NCBI GenBank assembly: GCA_028583605.1
Contig: CM053329.1
Span: forward strand, 7,874,001 to 7,938,000
Length of the DNA stretch: 64,000 nucleotides
Source: Dastarcus helophoroides
Lineage: Eukaryota; Arthropoda; Insecta; Coleoptera; Bothrideridae
Direction: 5' to 3'
In this document: in pieces, positions 10,721 through 22,816 of the stretch
Numbering within the stretch: the stretch's first letter is position 1
Layout: every line of letters begins with the position of its first letter
Notes under the pieces: model-generated
The model's input: the letters and a program-made list of their open reading frames with translations, nothing else
Told to the model about the DNA's origin: nothing
Databases searched by the model: none
Translations under genes and position numbers: made by a program

Positions 10721-11497
10721 CACAATATTACCGTAACTTTGCACATATGATTCGTCTAATATAATGGCCTAATAGCGCCATCTAAAGCGATAGGGCGCGA
10801 CTTTGCTATTCAATATATGGCTGGAAACTCGCTAGACAGCTAAATAAACATATAATCGTATCAACCAACTTGATCAAAATATCATTCTGCATTATGCACG
10901 AACTCTTTAAAGCTGTGTATAGCTGTTCGTTTTGTATTTCAAAATTTCGAGTTAAAAACTAGGTTTTTCTACAATTTTATGGTTTTGCCTAAATTTTCAA
11001 CTTTTTAAAATACCTTTCTTAAGCATAAAGTTTTTACTATTTATCCAAAAAGTTCGACTTCAAATTCGATATTCCACGTTTGCATACGTTGAGCAGATGT
11101 TTATGAAAATGTTTCGAATCGTAATTTTTTTCTAGAATTTGGGATTTTCTCTCAAAATTTGATATATGTCGACTATACGTATTTACGATTTTTTTAAATT
11201 CTTTCTTTTATCAAAATGTTTACTTTAAATTTTAACTTTGAACTAAATAATTTTTTTTTTCAGAATACAATTTTAATTTTAAAATTATATTAATCTTAAA
11301 ACTTCGGTTCTTTATTTTAGAAAATCTACAGTTTAAATGAAAATTTCCATCTTATTAAATAATACAACTTTAATCGTCAAAGTTTTAGGTACTAACATTT
11401 TTGTTCAAATTTTCATCTAAAACGTGATATGATAAAGTTTGTATTTATTTCAAAATTTCACCTTTACTTTATTAAATTCCAAAATGTAGACTTAAAG
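10721..11497. other. AT-rich non-coding DNA
   Basis: 10721-10920 is moderately complex. From about 10930 the sequence becomes AT-rich quasi-repeat with phrases such as AAAATTTCGAGTT. No gene. Confidence 0.4.
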
Positions 11498-13635
11498 CAG
11501 GGATGAGCAAGAGGCCGCCCGCAGCCGCATGCGGCCAGCCTAACATTTTTGTACGGCCCTCCCAAGACTCTACTGTTTTACGGAAAAATTTTGAAAGAAA
11601 CATATGTTGTCAAAAAACACTAAACATTTTCCATACTTCAGAAAAGAAATAACTCCTTCAGATAGAAGTAAAATTGGCCAGGCAATTCAAAACTCAATAA
11701 ACCAATTTAAATCGAGATTTAACATATTTCAATCCCAAGAAACTGCTAGTAGTTTCCGTATTTTTTCTTAGTCAATTAATGTATGACATAGAAACAGTTC
11801 CAAATGAGCACAAATGAAATTATTAGATTTATAAAACACCAATTTAAGGATCACATTGCACAATATGGACATTCAAAAATTTTAGCAAAATTACCTAATA
11901 ATTTTTAGTAAATTTCCACGATTAGTCAGGCATGCAATGCAAATCGTGAAATATCTTGGACATGACCATAGGCAAGATTTTCTTCAAGGGGGGGGGGGGC
12001 AACAACAATCATTCTAAAAAACTCATGGGCAAAAAGCAAAACCTTCTGGCTTAGTAATATGTATTTTCACTTAAAAACTACAGCATTTTCAGATTAAAGT
12101 CTAAATTTTGAAAAAAGCCCAATCTTAAGAAAAAACCTTTCGGGGAACTTTAAGAAATGTCGACATTTCCAAAAAGTGGAAATGTAAAAAGGACGAAATT
12201 TCCAAAAGAAAATGTTTGTAAAAAAGTTGAAATTTCTAAAACAAGACGAATTCAGGTAAAAAAATGCAACTTTTAAAAATAATTCTCTCAGAATTTTTAT
12301 TTTATTTCAATTTTGTCATACTTTTGAAATTTTTAAAGAAATCTTTTGTTCAAAATTTCCTAAAAATATTCTTCTCGGATTGCTTAAATTTCTATTAAAA
12401 TTTCGAGCAATTTGAAAAAAAAAACGAATTTTGTGAAAAAGTCTAAATCTTCAGAAAAAATTCAATTTTAAATGGAAATGTCCAGAGATTCGAATTTTGA
12501 GATAAAAATCAAAATTTTGAGATAAAAATCAAAATTTGGAGAATAAGATTAATTTCTGACAAGTTGAAATTATCGGTAATCAAATTTTAAAAAAAATCAG
12601 AGAAAACAAACACTTCCAAAAAAAATTTAAAATTTTCAAATTTCCAGAAATATATTGAACTTTCTAGAAAATATTCCAAATTTCCAAAGGAAGATCCAAT
12701 TTTAAGAGGGAAAGTGGAAAAGTTGAAATTTTCAATAAACCATATTGAAAATAAAAACCTTTCTCAAAACTCGAGAAATGTTTAAATTTAAAAAATCAAA
12801 ATTTTCAAAAGTCTAATTTTGTGAAAGAAAAATTGCAGTTTTCAAAAACATTGTTCTGAAAATTTAAAATTCAGCAAAGATGTTGAATTTACAAGAAATA
12901 TTTTCTCGAAATCCCCAAAAATGTGTTCGCAATATTTTTATTAACATTTCGATCTAATTTAGAGAGAAAGGTGAACATTTTCAGAACCGTAAAACCATTT
13001 GATCTAAAAGTCGTAATTTATTAAAAAAGACAAATATTAAAGAAAGTGACAACATTTTGAAATAAATAAACCCTTTTTGATAAAGTCCAAAAAGTAGAAT
13101 TTTGGAAATAAAATCTAAATTTCGAAAAAGACAAATTTTGAGGAACAGGCAAAGTTAAAATTTTTATAAAATGGTCTTTTACCTAAAAGACCATTTTACC
13201 TAAAAGATCATTTTATAAAAATTCGAAATTTGGAAAAAAAGACGAATGTAGCAGGACAAAGAAAAATTTATAGAAATATTAAATATCGAATATTAAGATA
13301 AAAATCAAGACTTCCTGAAAAAGGTAAACTTTAGGAAACCTGTTAAAATTTCTAAAAAAATCAGAATCTAAAAGATCGAAATTTTCAGCAAAATGTTCAG
13401 AAAAATATCGGAATTTGGAAAAAAAGCGAAATTTCGAGAAAACTTTGAAATAGAAAAAAAATTGTGCAGTCAAATTAAAAAAAAAAAGTCGAAATTAAAA
13501 AAAATAGTCAAAACCCCGAGAAAAAGACGATATTGTGAGAGAACTCTTGCAAAAAAGATCTAAATTTTGAGAAGAAGCGTTTAATCTTAGTGAAATCTCG
13601 AAATTTCCCAGAAAGAATAGGTTTTATCAAAATTC
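11498..13635 (+). mobile_element. hAT family A element, left part only
   Basis: Starts with the hAT-type end CAGGGATGAGCAAG at 11498 and runs parallel to the complete element at 52144-54941 for over 2 kb. Shared parts include TTTTACGGAAAAATTTTG, the transposase remnant, CCTTCTGGCTTAGTAAT and the AT-rich interior. Similarity stops near 13635, at the words AGGTTTTATC. From there the sequence instead follows family B (see 13636-13965). The left 8 bp (acttaaag) have no partner downstream, so the right end is lost. A poly-G run lies at about 11985-11999. Confidence 0.7.
11650..11960 (+). pseudogene. hAT transposase remnant
   Basis: The plus strand reads, with stops, AIQNSINQFKSRFNIFQSQE near 11690-11750 and then fragments resembling the hAT transposase region of the form (elqxELIDLQxdxxLKxxF). 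The parallel copy at 52330-52660 gives IQNLINHFESRFNIFQSQE, so the protein signal is shared. hAT transposases excise and insert elements with 8-bp duplications. Only this middle part of the protein survives and stops interrupt it. The DDE residues are not visible. Assignment rests on the peptide pattern and on the hAT-type ends of the element. Confidence 0.5.
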
Positions 13636-13965
13636 GCCTTTTTCTGGAAGTTTCAACTAAATTTTTACTTAAAATTGAGCTTTTTAACAAAAATTGGGCC
13701 CTTTTTCAAAATTTGTTTATTTTTTTTAAATTGGATTAAAATGTTAACAAAAGTATAAAAAATTTGGCAATAATAATTTTACGAAATTTAGAGAGAAATA
13801 TTACTTGTAAATTACAAGATGAAGTCAAAATGTAAATGAAAATAAAAACTGTAAGAGAAATATTTTTATTCTGAAAAAGTTTCTCACAAAATTCTCCGAG
13901 TGGTAGTGAAACGGCAAACATTCGCATTCGCGAATGTGGGAAAACCATTTGTTAAATTCCTAGTC
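13636..13965 (+). mobile_element. Right end of hAT family B fused to family A
   Basis: From CGCCTTTTTCTGG the sequence follows 46490-46860, the right part of the bounded element at 45099-46861. Shared parts are CAACTAAATTTTTACTTAAA, GAGAGAAATATTACTTGTAA, CATTCGCATTCGCGAATGTG and a decayed terminus near 13965. The junction with family A near 13635 is sharp. Confidence 0.6.
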
Positions 13966-14753
13966 CAGAGTCTAGTCACAATGTTTTCTCAAATTTAAAA
14001 GGCTATAATTAAATAACCATTCAGAATAGATATTAAGTATATTATATTATTTTTAAAAAGCTTTTTAAACACACTTTATGTGGTTCAGAAAAATATAAGT
14101 TTCTATTAAAAAAAAGTTGATGCTTCTGGTACCGCAAATTTTATCAACTCTTAATAAACGGATATTGCGACTCGTAGACCACACGTACCATTTAATGGCT
14201 ATATAAAGTTTTTTTACGAAACCAACTTTATAGGTCCGCAAAACAGGTAAGCCTTATCGATGCTCTACACATCTTTAGAGAAATTTAGAGTTTCTGTCGA
14301 AACTTCGAAAAAAGTTTATTTTAAAAATTCAGTTTTTTAAAACAGCTTTTAATTTTTTCTGGTTTGGACTGTTTTTTCAAAATTCCGTGTTAACATTTTA
14401 AACTTGAAAATTTCAGAATATACAGTTATTATTAATTTTTAGATTTTTTCCTACATTTGAACTTTTTCCTTAATGTTTTCACTTTGTAAAAATTATATGT
14501 CTACATATTTTCTTTCCAAAATTTCGACTTTAAAGAAAAATAAGTATGGGCTGAAACCTGGAATTGCTTTTATAAATGAAGAATTTTTTTCTCAAAATTT
14601 TATTTTTTAAATCCGCATTCAAACTGAAAAATTAATTTCGCCTATGCCGAAATTTCCGCCGCTTTGGGCCGAACCTAAACTGCTACCGAAACCGGGTTTT
14701 TACCTGAAACTAGTAGAAACCAGAACCGAAACTGAAACTTCGGTCGATCTCTA
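13966..14753. mobile_element. AT-rich DNA ending in a hAT-like terminus
   Basis: 14640-14753 is rich in the GAAACTGAAACTTCGG type of repeat and ends CTTCGGTCGATCTCTA. That is the inverted form of TAGAGATCGACCGAAG, a known style of hAT terminus. A weak partner (TTTAGAGTTTCTGTCGAAAC) may start near 14285. I found no target duplication. The related end CTTCGGTTGGTA occurs at about 32907-32922. Confidence 0.4.
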
Positions 14754-16429
14754 GAAGCTATTAGAGAAATACATAGCCAGAGAAACACGCGGTTCGAGAC
14801 GTCTATCGAATGTTTACAAGTAATTAGGGCACTGGTAAAGAGATACGTAATTGTGTGTTCGAGACTACGAGATATCGAATGTTCTAGTATGTTTGAAATA
14901 GCAAAAATACCGAAAAGTCAGCAATCGCACCCTCAATAAACTTGTAAATTAGGGTTATAGGAATAAGTTGTTCAATTGTTTTGTTCATAGTGTTATAAAT
15001 CCACACTGTTTTAAGTAAATGAACAGATCTTGTAAAACAATACTAAATTTAAAGTATGTAATACTTTAAATTTAATCCCAAAATTTGCATTATAATTTTA
15101 AAATTTCGATTTTTCTTTTCAAAATTTAGATTTAGACTTAAGACTTCGTCCTTTGTTTCTATATTCGGAATAATTAAAATATGACTTTTTTAATTTGGCA
15201 AGTTTTTTTCAAAATCTTGTCTTTTTTACTCAAATTCTTAGTTTAAACTTGCAATTGACTTTATTTATTATTTATTTTTTTATATTTGTCTGCAATTTTA
15301 AATACCTTAAAATTTCATGAATTTTTTACTTTAGAAATTTAGATCTTTTTCCAATTTTTAATCAACTGACGAAGTTTTCACTTACAAATTAAACGTTCAA
15401 TTTCTTCCGAAAAAACCTTACTTTAAAAGTGAAATGTAGACTTTTTTCTGACAAATTCATAGTTAACCTCAATTTTGATTTACATTTCTTAAAATTTTAT
15501 GCAAGATCCATTTTAATTAACCAATTAATAAATATAACAAGTTCTTAAGAGATTGATTTCTAAATTCTGATTTAATACGTTAAAGATTAATAAATAAGAC
15601 GAGATTTCCAGAATAAATCCGAATTTTTCAAAAATGAAAAAAACATCCGAGAAAAAGGCAAAATTAAACTGGAAATTTGGATTAAAGTGTTGAAAATAGA
15701 AAATAAAGATACATTTTTTAAATGAAAGTCAACGTTTTTACACGAAATTCCAATTTTTAACAAAAAACGGTTTCGTGATTGAAATCTCAAATTTAGAGTT
15801 CAACTTCCCAACCTTTTACCGCAATGTCGAGATGAGTCGAAATTTCCAGGTTAAAATTGAAAATCTGTGAACAAATTCTTTCACCTAAACTACGATATTT
15901 TGAATTTTCAATTTTTTTTTTCTCAAATTGAGGACTATTTTCTAGAAACTTCGAGTTTAATACAATAATACAAATTGAGAGCTTCTATTCAATCGAAATT
16001 TTACGAAAATGTTTATATTTCTAAAAAAATGTCGTTTTCTCAAAATTTTCGTTTTTTCTTGAATTTTCGAATTGACACCATTTTTCGAATTGACAGCACT
16101 TTAAGTCAAGTTTAACGTATTAGCTTTTTTCATAAACTTTGAATTTTTTAAATTTCCATTTTACTGTAAATGTCGATCTTTTCAAATTTTGAGATTTCTC
16201 TTTACATAACTTTTCATTTTTGAGAACCTTTTCAAATATAATTACAATTTTTTTTCTAAATTCCGACTTTTTCCTCAAAAAGAGATTATACCTTTTAACT
16301 TAAATCGGGAAATGTAATACTATGGAACAATTTTCTGGTGGTCGTTCCGGGAAGTGTCTAAAAATTCTTGTTGAAAAAAGAAATAACTTCCTAATAACTA
16401 AACTGCCATCTGCAATGAGTATTTGGCCC
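14754..16429. other. AT-rich DNA with quasi-repeat texture
   Basis: 14754-15060 is mixed, and the rest is AT-rich with AAATTTCGA words. Short open frames are low-complexity shadows. No gene or bounded element found. Confidence 0.4.
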
Positions 16430-17389
16430 GGTAATATCCAGATGCGTCTGATTATATTTGGCAAACTTCATATTGACTGGCTTTTAATACATCTACATTG
16501 ATTGTTTAATTTGCAAATCAAGCCGATAAAATAAAATGAGAAGTAAAAACGCCTGGCTAATTAGTGGTTTTATTGATGTACTCAACGTGCCAAGTCCATG
16601 GCCATAAATATGGTATCACAAAAACATAATGACAGTAAAAAGACAATAACTGCGGCCGAAAAAGGAAAGCTCGCACACGCGCTCCATGCGAATTGAATAA
16701 TTCAGTCGCGAGATAAAAAAGCAATCACTCGTCCATTGTGTAAACACGACGGCATGCGGTTAGTGCGTTCTTAAAAGAAAAGAACATCACTTAGCGGACG
16801 ACATATTTCTCATTGAGCGATTCGGGCCCCAGCGAGATATCCCATTAACCATACGATTTAGATGTCAAATCTTAATTGTATCAGCTGTTCCGACGTCATC
16901 CGGCGCATAACACCGTTATTAACAGGCTAATTGTCTCATTAACCCTCACATAGATCTCTCCCCGATTTAGTTTTAAGGTTATTACCATCGAGCACGTTTC
17001 GCACGGTCGACGCCTTGTCCTCATTTATCTTGACTTTCAGTGTAAATAACGTAATATTGGATAGGGCGGAATACCTGCGTAAATTCCTTCCGGATTGAAC
17101 TAAAGACATGAAATCAGAGAAACCACAAAAAGAGTGGTCAAGTCACTTGAAGTTATTGAGTTGGGTCCCATTACAAGTCAAAGAAAATGAAAAAAATTGA
17201 ACAGAGCGAAAAGAAATTAGCTACGGAATAATTGAAGTACAGCTAAAAAAATTAGCACAGCACAAGACGTTAAGAAGGGTTGACGCTCATTCAAGGTTTA
17301 AAATGGCCGTCGACAACACGCGGCCTGCGCATGCGGCCTGGAAGCCTCCTCTTCGTAACCTACAGATGATTGGTGAGGAAAGCTTTATT
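16430..17389. other. Complex low-repeat DNA, possible host regulatory sequence
   Basis: This is the most protein-free yet most complex stretch in the first 20 kb: balanced composition, no repeats shared with the window, and words such as TAATTAG and TTTATTG that could bind homeodomain-type factors. There is no open frame of note. It could be retained host non-coding DNA. Word matches of this length are weak evidence on their own. Confidence 0.4.
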
Positions 17390-19411
17390 TAGTCATTATA
17401 ACTTATGACCGTGTTATTCCATAGACCAGGGTTTCTTGACCTACGAGTCCATGGACCCCTGAGGGGTCCATATCATTGGTATCGGGGAGGCCATAGTTAT
17501 CTTACCTAACCTAATTCATTAAAATAATAATTAACGCAGTAATTTGTATTTTTAAATTTCCTTTTCTTTTCCCACCAGCTAGCTACAATGGGGCAGGGTG
17601 AAGCGCTTGCTTCTCCCCGACCAGGGCCGGATTTAGACTTGATAATGTTTATAAGATATTTGAGATATGGGGCCAGTGATGAAAAGTAAAAATTATTAAT
17701 TATCAAAATTATCGAGAAAAAAAAACGCAAGGTTAAGTAAAGAAATTCTAGCGATTTAAAAAAGTCTCACCAACAGTAACAATTACTATTCACATCGACT
17801 AACCTGATAGCAACAATCTAAGACGACTAAAAAAAGGCCCTCAACCCTATATTTTTCCTCCCTAGAAATCATTCTTCCTACAACATTCACTGCTGTATGG
17901 AGCCTTTAAATGTGATTTCTGGGGCCTTTTTTCTCGAAATTTCTGCTTTTTGCCTCAAAATTCGTCTGCTGAAATTTCGAATTTATTCCTAAAATTCGAC
18001 TTCCTTTATCAAAACCTGACTTTGTCACAATTTCAAATTTTTATCTCAAAATTCGTCGCTTTCTTTTTTCAAAATTTCGTCAGTTCTCAAAAATTCAAAT
18101 TTTTTCTGCAAATTGCATCTTATTTATCTGGAATTTTGAAAAATATTTTTTTTGGAAATTTTGTACTTTTGTAAAAAGACAAAAATTCGAGGAAATTAAA
18201 GTTCCAAGTTGTTCTCAAAATTTCGACATTCGTAATATTGAACATTTTCTGACGTCACGGTGGGGCAGGGGGTTAGCTCGTATTTCACTTAGGCAGTCAT
18301 TAAAATGAGAAATTTCGACTTTTTCTTTTATTTTTCTCAAAATTAGTCCTCTTTTCGAAATTTTGACAAAATTTGACTCCCTCCGGGAAATTTTGGATTT
18401 TTACCAACTTTCGACTTTTTTCTCGAAATTCCAATCTTTTATTTAAAATGCCGATCTTGAAATTTCAATTTTTTTTTCCAAATTCGGTTGAACTTATGAA
18501 ACTTTTGAATTTTACCTTGAAAATGGCCTTTTTCTTCAAATTTAAGAATATTTTTCTCAAAATACTCTTTTTTTTGAAATTGTGACTTATCACAAATCCT
18601 TTATGTTTTTGTGAATCCCAATTTTTCCAAAAAATTAACCATTTTCTCAAAGTTTGACTTTCTGTGCGAAATTTTAATTTTTTGTCCGAATTTTGTTTTG
18701 TTCCAAAGTTCTTTTTTTTAGATAAGACTTTGTTCGAAAAATTGGATTTCTTCTATGCAGACTATTCGCAAAAGTTCTCTTATTTTTTTTTAAAACTTTA
18801 CTTCGGCCGGAACATTTTTTTCTCGAAATTTGGACTTTTTTCGAAAGTTCTTTATTTTTCTTATCACTCGGGGTTTTTCTGACAATTTCGACCTTTTAGA
18901 AACTGATTTCCCAGAAATTTTGTCTGTTTTTTTATTGTTTGCCTTTTTCTCGAGATTTTGATTTTTATCGCAAAATTCGATATTAAATAGTATTTTTCTC
19001 AAAATTCGAAATTTCGTCTTTTTTTTGATTTGCTGAAAATTTCGACTTTTTCCCAAACACTGGGATTTTTCTCATAATTTCTCTTTTCTAAATTACATTT
19101 TCCCCTCAAAAAATAGACCAATGTCTTAAAAATTATAAATATTTTCTAGAATTTTGAACCTTTCTCTGGAAGTTTTGACTTTCCGGAAATGTAAACCTGT
19201 TTTTCAAAATTCGTTATATTCCCAATAATGAAATATCTTATGTTTCTGGAAGTTCCTACTTAAAATTGGATTTTTTATTCAAATTTCGACTTTTACTTAA
19301 AATTCGCTTATTTTTCTAAAATAGGATTGAAAATTTAATAAAAACTTTGATAATAATATTTTTACAAAATTTAGAGAAAACGATTGGGCTTATTTTTCTA
19401 AATTCGATTCA
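17390..19411 (+). mobile_element. hAT family B-like interior, ends lost
   Basis: The order GGGTTTCTTGACC, CATGGACCCCTGAGGGGTCC, GTTATCTTACCTAACC, a pyrimidine-rich quasi-repeat and then GACGTCACGGTGGGGCAGG matches the interior of the bounded family B copies at 28216-30093 and 45099-46861. The terminal TAGTGATGTAACG is absent. An I-type LINE is inserted at the right edge, and hAT-like sequence resumes at 20305. Confidence 0.55.
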
Positions 19412-19423
19412 TTTTGGAAATTA

Positions 19424-20292
19424 TTATTATTATTACTATGGGGTCGGTCATCCCTGCAGCACTGAAGATATCGCTTATTGTGCCTCCCCACGATTATCTC
19501 ATAATAGGCCCGTTCTTTTGAAAAATTCCAGAACCTTCTTTATGGGTGTCTCCACTATTGTCTTTGGTTCAGTCAGAGCATTCCCAAAGCTGGAATGTCT
19601 ATTCCTTGCCAGAGCCGGACATTCGCATAATATGTGTTAAGGAGTCTCTTCTTCCTCGCCACACATCCTAAAGTAGAATTTTCTTTTCTTTTACGCCAAT
19701 TGTTGTAAGATGTTTCATTAGGGCACAGTGTCCCGTAGATAGTCCAACTGTTCACCTGAGCGGATTTTTGCTTAACTGTAATAGTTCTCTGGCTCTCTTT
19801 TCTGATAGTCCGTCAATGAACTTCCGCGATTGCCTCAGACCGTTGACACCCCTCCAGTCAGTGTTGTATTCTTTTCTTAGTAGTTCCTTTACTTCTTTTG
19901 CCGCTTTGTAGGCAAGCGGACAAGTAGGCTCCGGCCCTACTAGAGGAAACTCGGCTCCCCTTTTGGCTAGAAGGTGTGCTCTTTCATTTCCTTCAATTCC
20001 CCGATTGGCCTCAACCCATCGAAGTGTAACTGTATTGTGCTGTGCCAAGTTTTTTAGCTTATCAACACAATCTTTGCCCGTACTAGAGCTTATTTCATAA
20101 GCTCTCAGCGCTTTTAGTGTCGCTATAGATCACGATTCTCTTATTTTTACAAGACCTCTTGATCATTGCTTCAGCACAGATTGTAATCGCAGTAACTTCT
20201 GCCTAAAATACGGTTGCCAAAGATCCCAGGTTTATGTAAAATTCATCCCCTGGTTCTTTGTTGGTTATTTCCGCATCAGTACTTATCTTTGC
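19424..20292 (-). mobile_element. 5'-truncated I-type LINE with 12-bp target duplication
   Basis: TTTTGGAAATTA flanks the insertion (19412-19423 and 20293-20304). On the minus strand the 3' end is a (TAA)n tail (about 19424-19436), as in I-clade LINEs. Only the RNase H region and the C-terminal tail are present, which is the 5' truncation typical of target-primed insertion. It landed inside AT-rich hAT-like DNA. Confidence 0.8.
19560..20288 (-). pseudogene. LINE RNase H domain and cysteine-rich tail, broken
   Basis: Read from 20288 down, the frame gives an acidic start (STDAEITN), QAEVTAITICAEA, IVIYSDTKSA and then RWVEANRGIEGNERAHLLAK (19970-20040). These carry the D, E, D and D positions of an RNase H that removes RNA from the cDNA hybrid. 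The tail continues to LSTGHCAL and CGEEEET, CPALARNRH, a zinc-knuckle-like segment shared by I and related clades. Stops occur at about 20200 and near 20080, and frame shifts follow at about 19755 and 19690. The usual H in the WVPGH-type motif is N here (EANRG). Reverse transcriptase is missing. The I-clade call rests on RNase H plus the TAA tail. Confidence 0.75.
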
Positions 20293-20333
20293 TTTTGGAA
20301 ATTACGATTTTTGGATTTTTTTTTTGACGCTCG

Positions 20334-20354
20334 CTCTCTCTCTCTCTCTCTCTC
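20334..20354. repeat. (CT)n microsatellite
   Basis: About ten uninterrupted CT units lie at the 5' edge of the mariner fragment. Confidence 0.9.
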
Positions 20355-20980
20355 ATCATTACATGCCTGAGTCCAACCAGCAGTCCGCTGAATTGTTGTT
20401 GCCCGGTGAAAGTCGTCCAAAGCGCCCGAAAACACAATAGTGGGCCCGGAAGGTTTTAGCAAGTATTTTTTGGGATTCAAATGGAATTATTTTCATCGAC
20501 TACCTCGAACATGGTAAAACAATCAATAAACAATATTACTGTGCGTTATTGGATCGATTGGACGTCGAGATCAAAATCCAGCGCCCTCATTTGGCGAAAA
20601 TAAAATTGCTTTTGCACCAAGGCGACGCTCCGGCTCATTCAGCTTGTGATACGACCGATAAATCGAAGGAATTGTGGTATGAACTAGTTCCCCACCCACC
20701 GCATTCGCCAGATTTGGCCCCCAGCGACTATTTCCTCTTTCCCCGACTCAAAAAGTGGCTCGCTGAAAAAAAATTTCACTCAAATGAGGAGGTCAAGGTG
20801 GAAATAAACGCTTATTTTGAAGGCTTCACACTAACGAACCGGTATCGAAATGTTCGAGGATCGTTACAACAAATGCATTACTCTAGGTGGAGATTATGTC
20901 GAAGAATAAAGCCATATTTTCATTAAAAAAAAAAACGTTCTTTCATTATTAGGGCAAAGACGTTTCAGCCCATGTAGTAC
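20355..20980 (+). pseudogene. mariner transposase C-terminal fragment (DD34D type)
   Basis: mariner transposases cut and paste elements at TA. The fragment begins just after the CT repeat with HHYMPESNQQS. A stop is at about 20438, then the frame gives FWDSNGIIFIDYLEHGKTIN with the first catalytic Asp region lost or upstream, RPHLAKIKLLLHQGDAPAHS (about 20570-20640), PHPPHSPDLAPSDYFLFP and KFHSNEEV. The second catalytic Asp is altered: the usual H-x-D-N is H-Q-G-D. The third Asp (APSD) is kept. The N-terminal DNA-binding half is missing. The last 20 or so residues are frameshifted and the frame ends at about 20926. Sequence near 20952-20978 (inverse TACATGGGCTGAAACGTC) looks like a mariner terminal repeat. 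Inactive. Confidence 0.8.
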
Positions 20981-21059
20981 TTTTTAAAAACATCAATGAT
21001 ACGTGCTGTAAAGAATTATTCTGCAATTAAGTTCACTAATTTCTTCGACTCGAATAATA

Positions 21060-21272
21060 CAGTAGCCTCCCGCTAAAGTTGCGCTCACCGTACTGGATCG
21101 ACCGTTAAAAAAATATATATGTTTTATTGCTCCTTGCGCAGTTGAGTGGTTTATTCAAAAGTGGCGCTAAAACTCGGAAGTTCAATTCGTTAGAGTGGAG
21201 AATATCGGCGCAACTTCAACGATCGTATCCTGACAACTTTAACGAGCGGACAACTTTAACGGGAGTCGACTG
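21060..21272. mobile_element. Tigger/pogo-like MITE with TA duplication
   Basis: The left end CAGTAGCCTCCCGCTAAAG and right end CTTTAACGGGAGTCGACTG are inverted with four mismatches in 19 and flanked by TA (21058-21059 and 21273-21274). An inner repeat GACAACTTTAACGAGCGGAC sits by the right end. At 213 bp it has no coding capacity. CAGT ends with a TA target fit pogo/Tigger DNA transposons. Confidence 0.75.
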
Positions 21273-22816
21273 TACTTTTCGCTTTTAATAGATTAATGAA
21301 AAAAAAAAAACAAAAAAAATGTCATACCTAATTTTTATCTCCCACCGTCAAGTAATAATATTAAAATATAATTGGCCTTTTAAGAGATAGTAATTAACAA
21401 ATTTTATTTGTGGCAGTTGGTGAAATCATCAAATTTTCAATAACAATCAACAAACTATTGATTTTTAAAACTATATTCCCGGCGCATCCACCATTTCGTG
21501 CGCGCAGTAAAATTTAACCGCCTTTAAAAACCGTCCAATTGAACTTTTACTGGGAATTTGCGTAAAAACCTGCACTTAAGACTTAGCCCTATATATTCAA
21601 AACGAATTCCTCGCTAAAAAAAATTACATTTGATATCTAACGTAATTTTAAATTTTCGGTAGTCTTGGATTTGATAAGGAAATAAAGTATACGATGTGTG
21701 GCACAAGGACCGTCAAAATTATTTTATGGATTGGTAGGGTCCAGTAACTTATGCCTTAAATATTACTGAGAAATTAATTTTTTCAAATTATTACTCAAAT
21801 TACCCAAAATATCTCATTCCATCCCTTAAAACTTTTGTTTGCAGCTGTACAAGCGTAGAATTTTTTTGACTTTCTTCTGTAATAAATTTTTATTTAAAAT
21901 AAAATATTATTTCATACAACCGTCCCCAAGAATTTTGGTTACAATACGTTGAAAGCAGTAAAAGTTTTGTAATTATAAATTTATTTTTAAAAAGCCAACA
22001 GCAACTGAAAGATTTTGTTTAAAAACTTCCCTAGTTTATGCCCTTTTTAATGATACGATACGTGTGATAACAAATAATTCAATCACCAATGCATGCGCCA
22101 AATACCCCTCGGCCAAATAAACCAATAAGTAAACTAAAATACGTTATTTAAAATACTTGTTATTGAGAAAATTACCTCGAAAATCGTCAATTCTAATAAA
22201 TTAATTATTGACAATATTACCTAGTTAGAGCACCCTGATGAATCCCGACAGTATATGATAATTACTCACCTGAAAAAGAAAGAAATTAATTAGTAATTTG
22301 CTAATATGATTAAAAAAGCATTTATGTCTACCATTAATTTACAAAAGAAATAATAACAACAAACACGATGTTTTTCCTCCAAGAGCTTTCGATTAAACTT
22401 TGTAAAATATTATGTTATTACGTATTAAAATAATTCCAACTTTTTTGTCCCAAACATAATTATTACTACAAACATTTTAAAATTTAATAAAAGGACTATG
22501 TATTTGCAGACAAGTACAAGTACAAAAGCAAAGAACAAAAAGACTAGTTTTGCAGTCGCCATAGAAACCTTCGCAACGTGCAGAGATAATTAACATTCGC
22601 ATCGCAGCGACAGATCCCATTAGTCCATTAACAGTTTCATTTTGTTGCTTTCTTAGTCAAACGAAAGTGTTCAAAATGTACAAACGGAAAATGGGTTATT
22701 AGAATATTCCTTTTCAGCGGTGTTTGTTAAAAAGCACTTTTGAAGCATCAGTTTTTAATTTGCAACGGCATTCAACGTGCATGAAATAGCAGTGACAAAG
22801 CTAAAGCGACCATATA
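21273..22816. other. AT-rich, mostly unique DNA; 22540-22700 more complex
   Basis: No protein or RNA feature seen. 22540-22700 has mixed composition and no second copy in the window, so it may be host non-coding DNA. Confidence 0.4.

Noticed and set aside
13279..13948. Several 60-70 codon open frames on the minus strand
   Set aside because: They read as Phe/Lys/Arg-rich low-complexity peptides that follow the AT-rich quasi-repeat, as do similar frames at 17950-19056, 28616-29070, 54035-54284 and 60588-61763. No domain and no codon signal.
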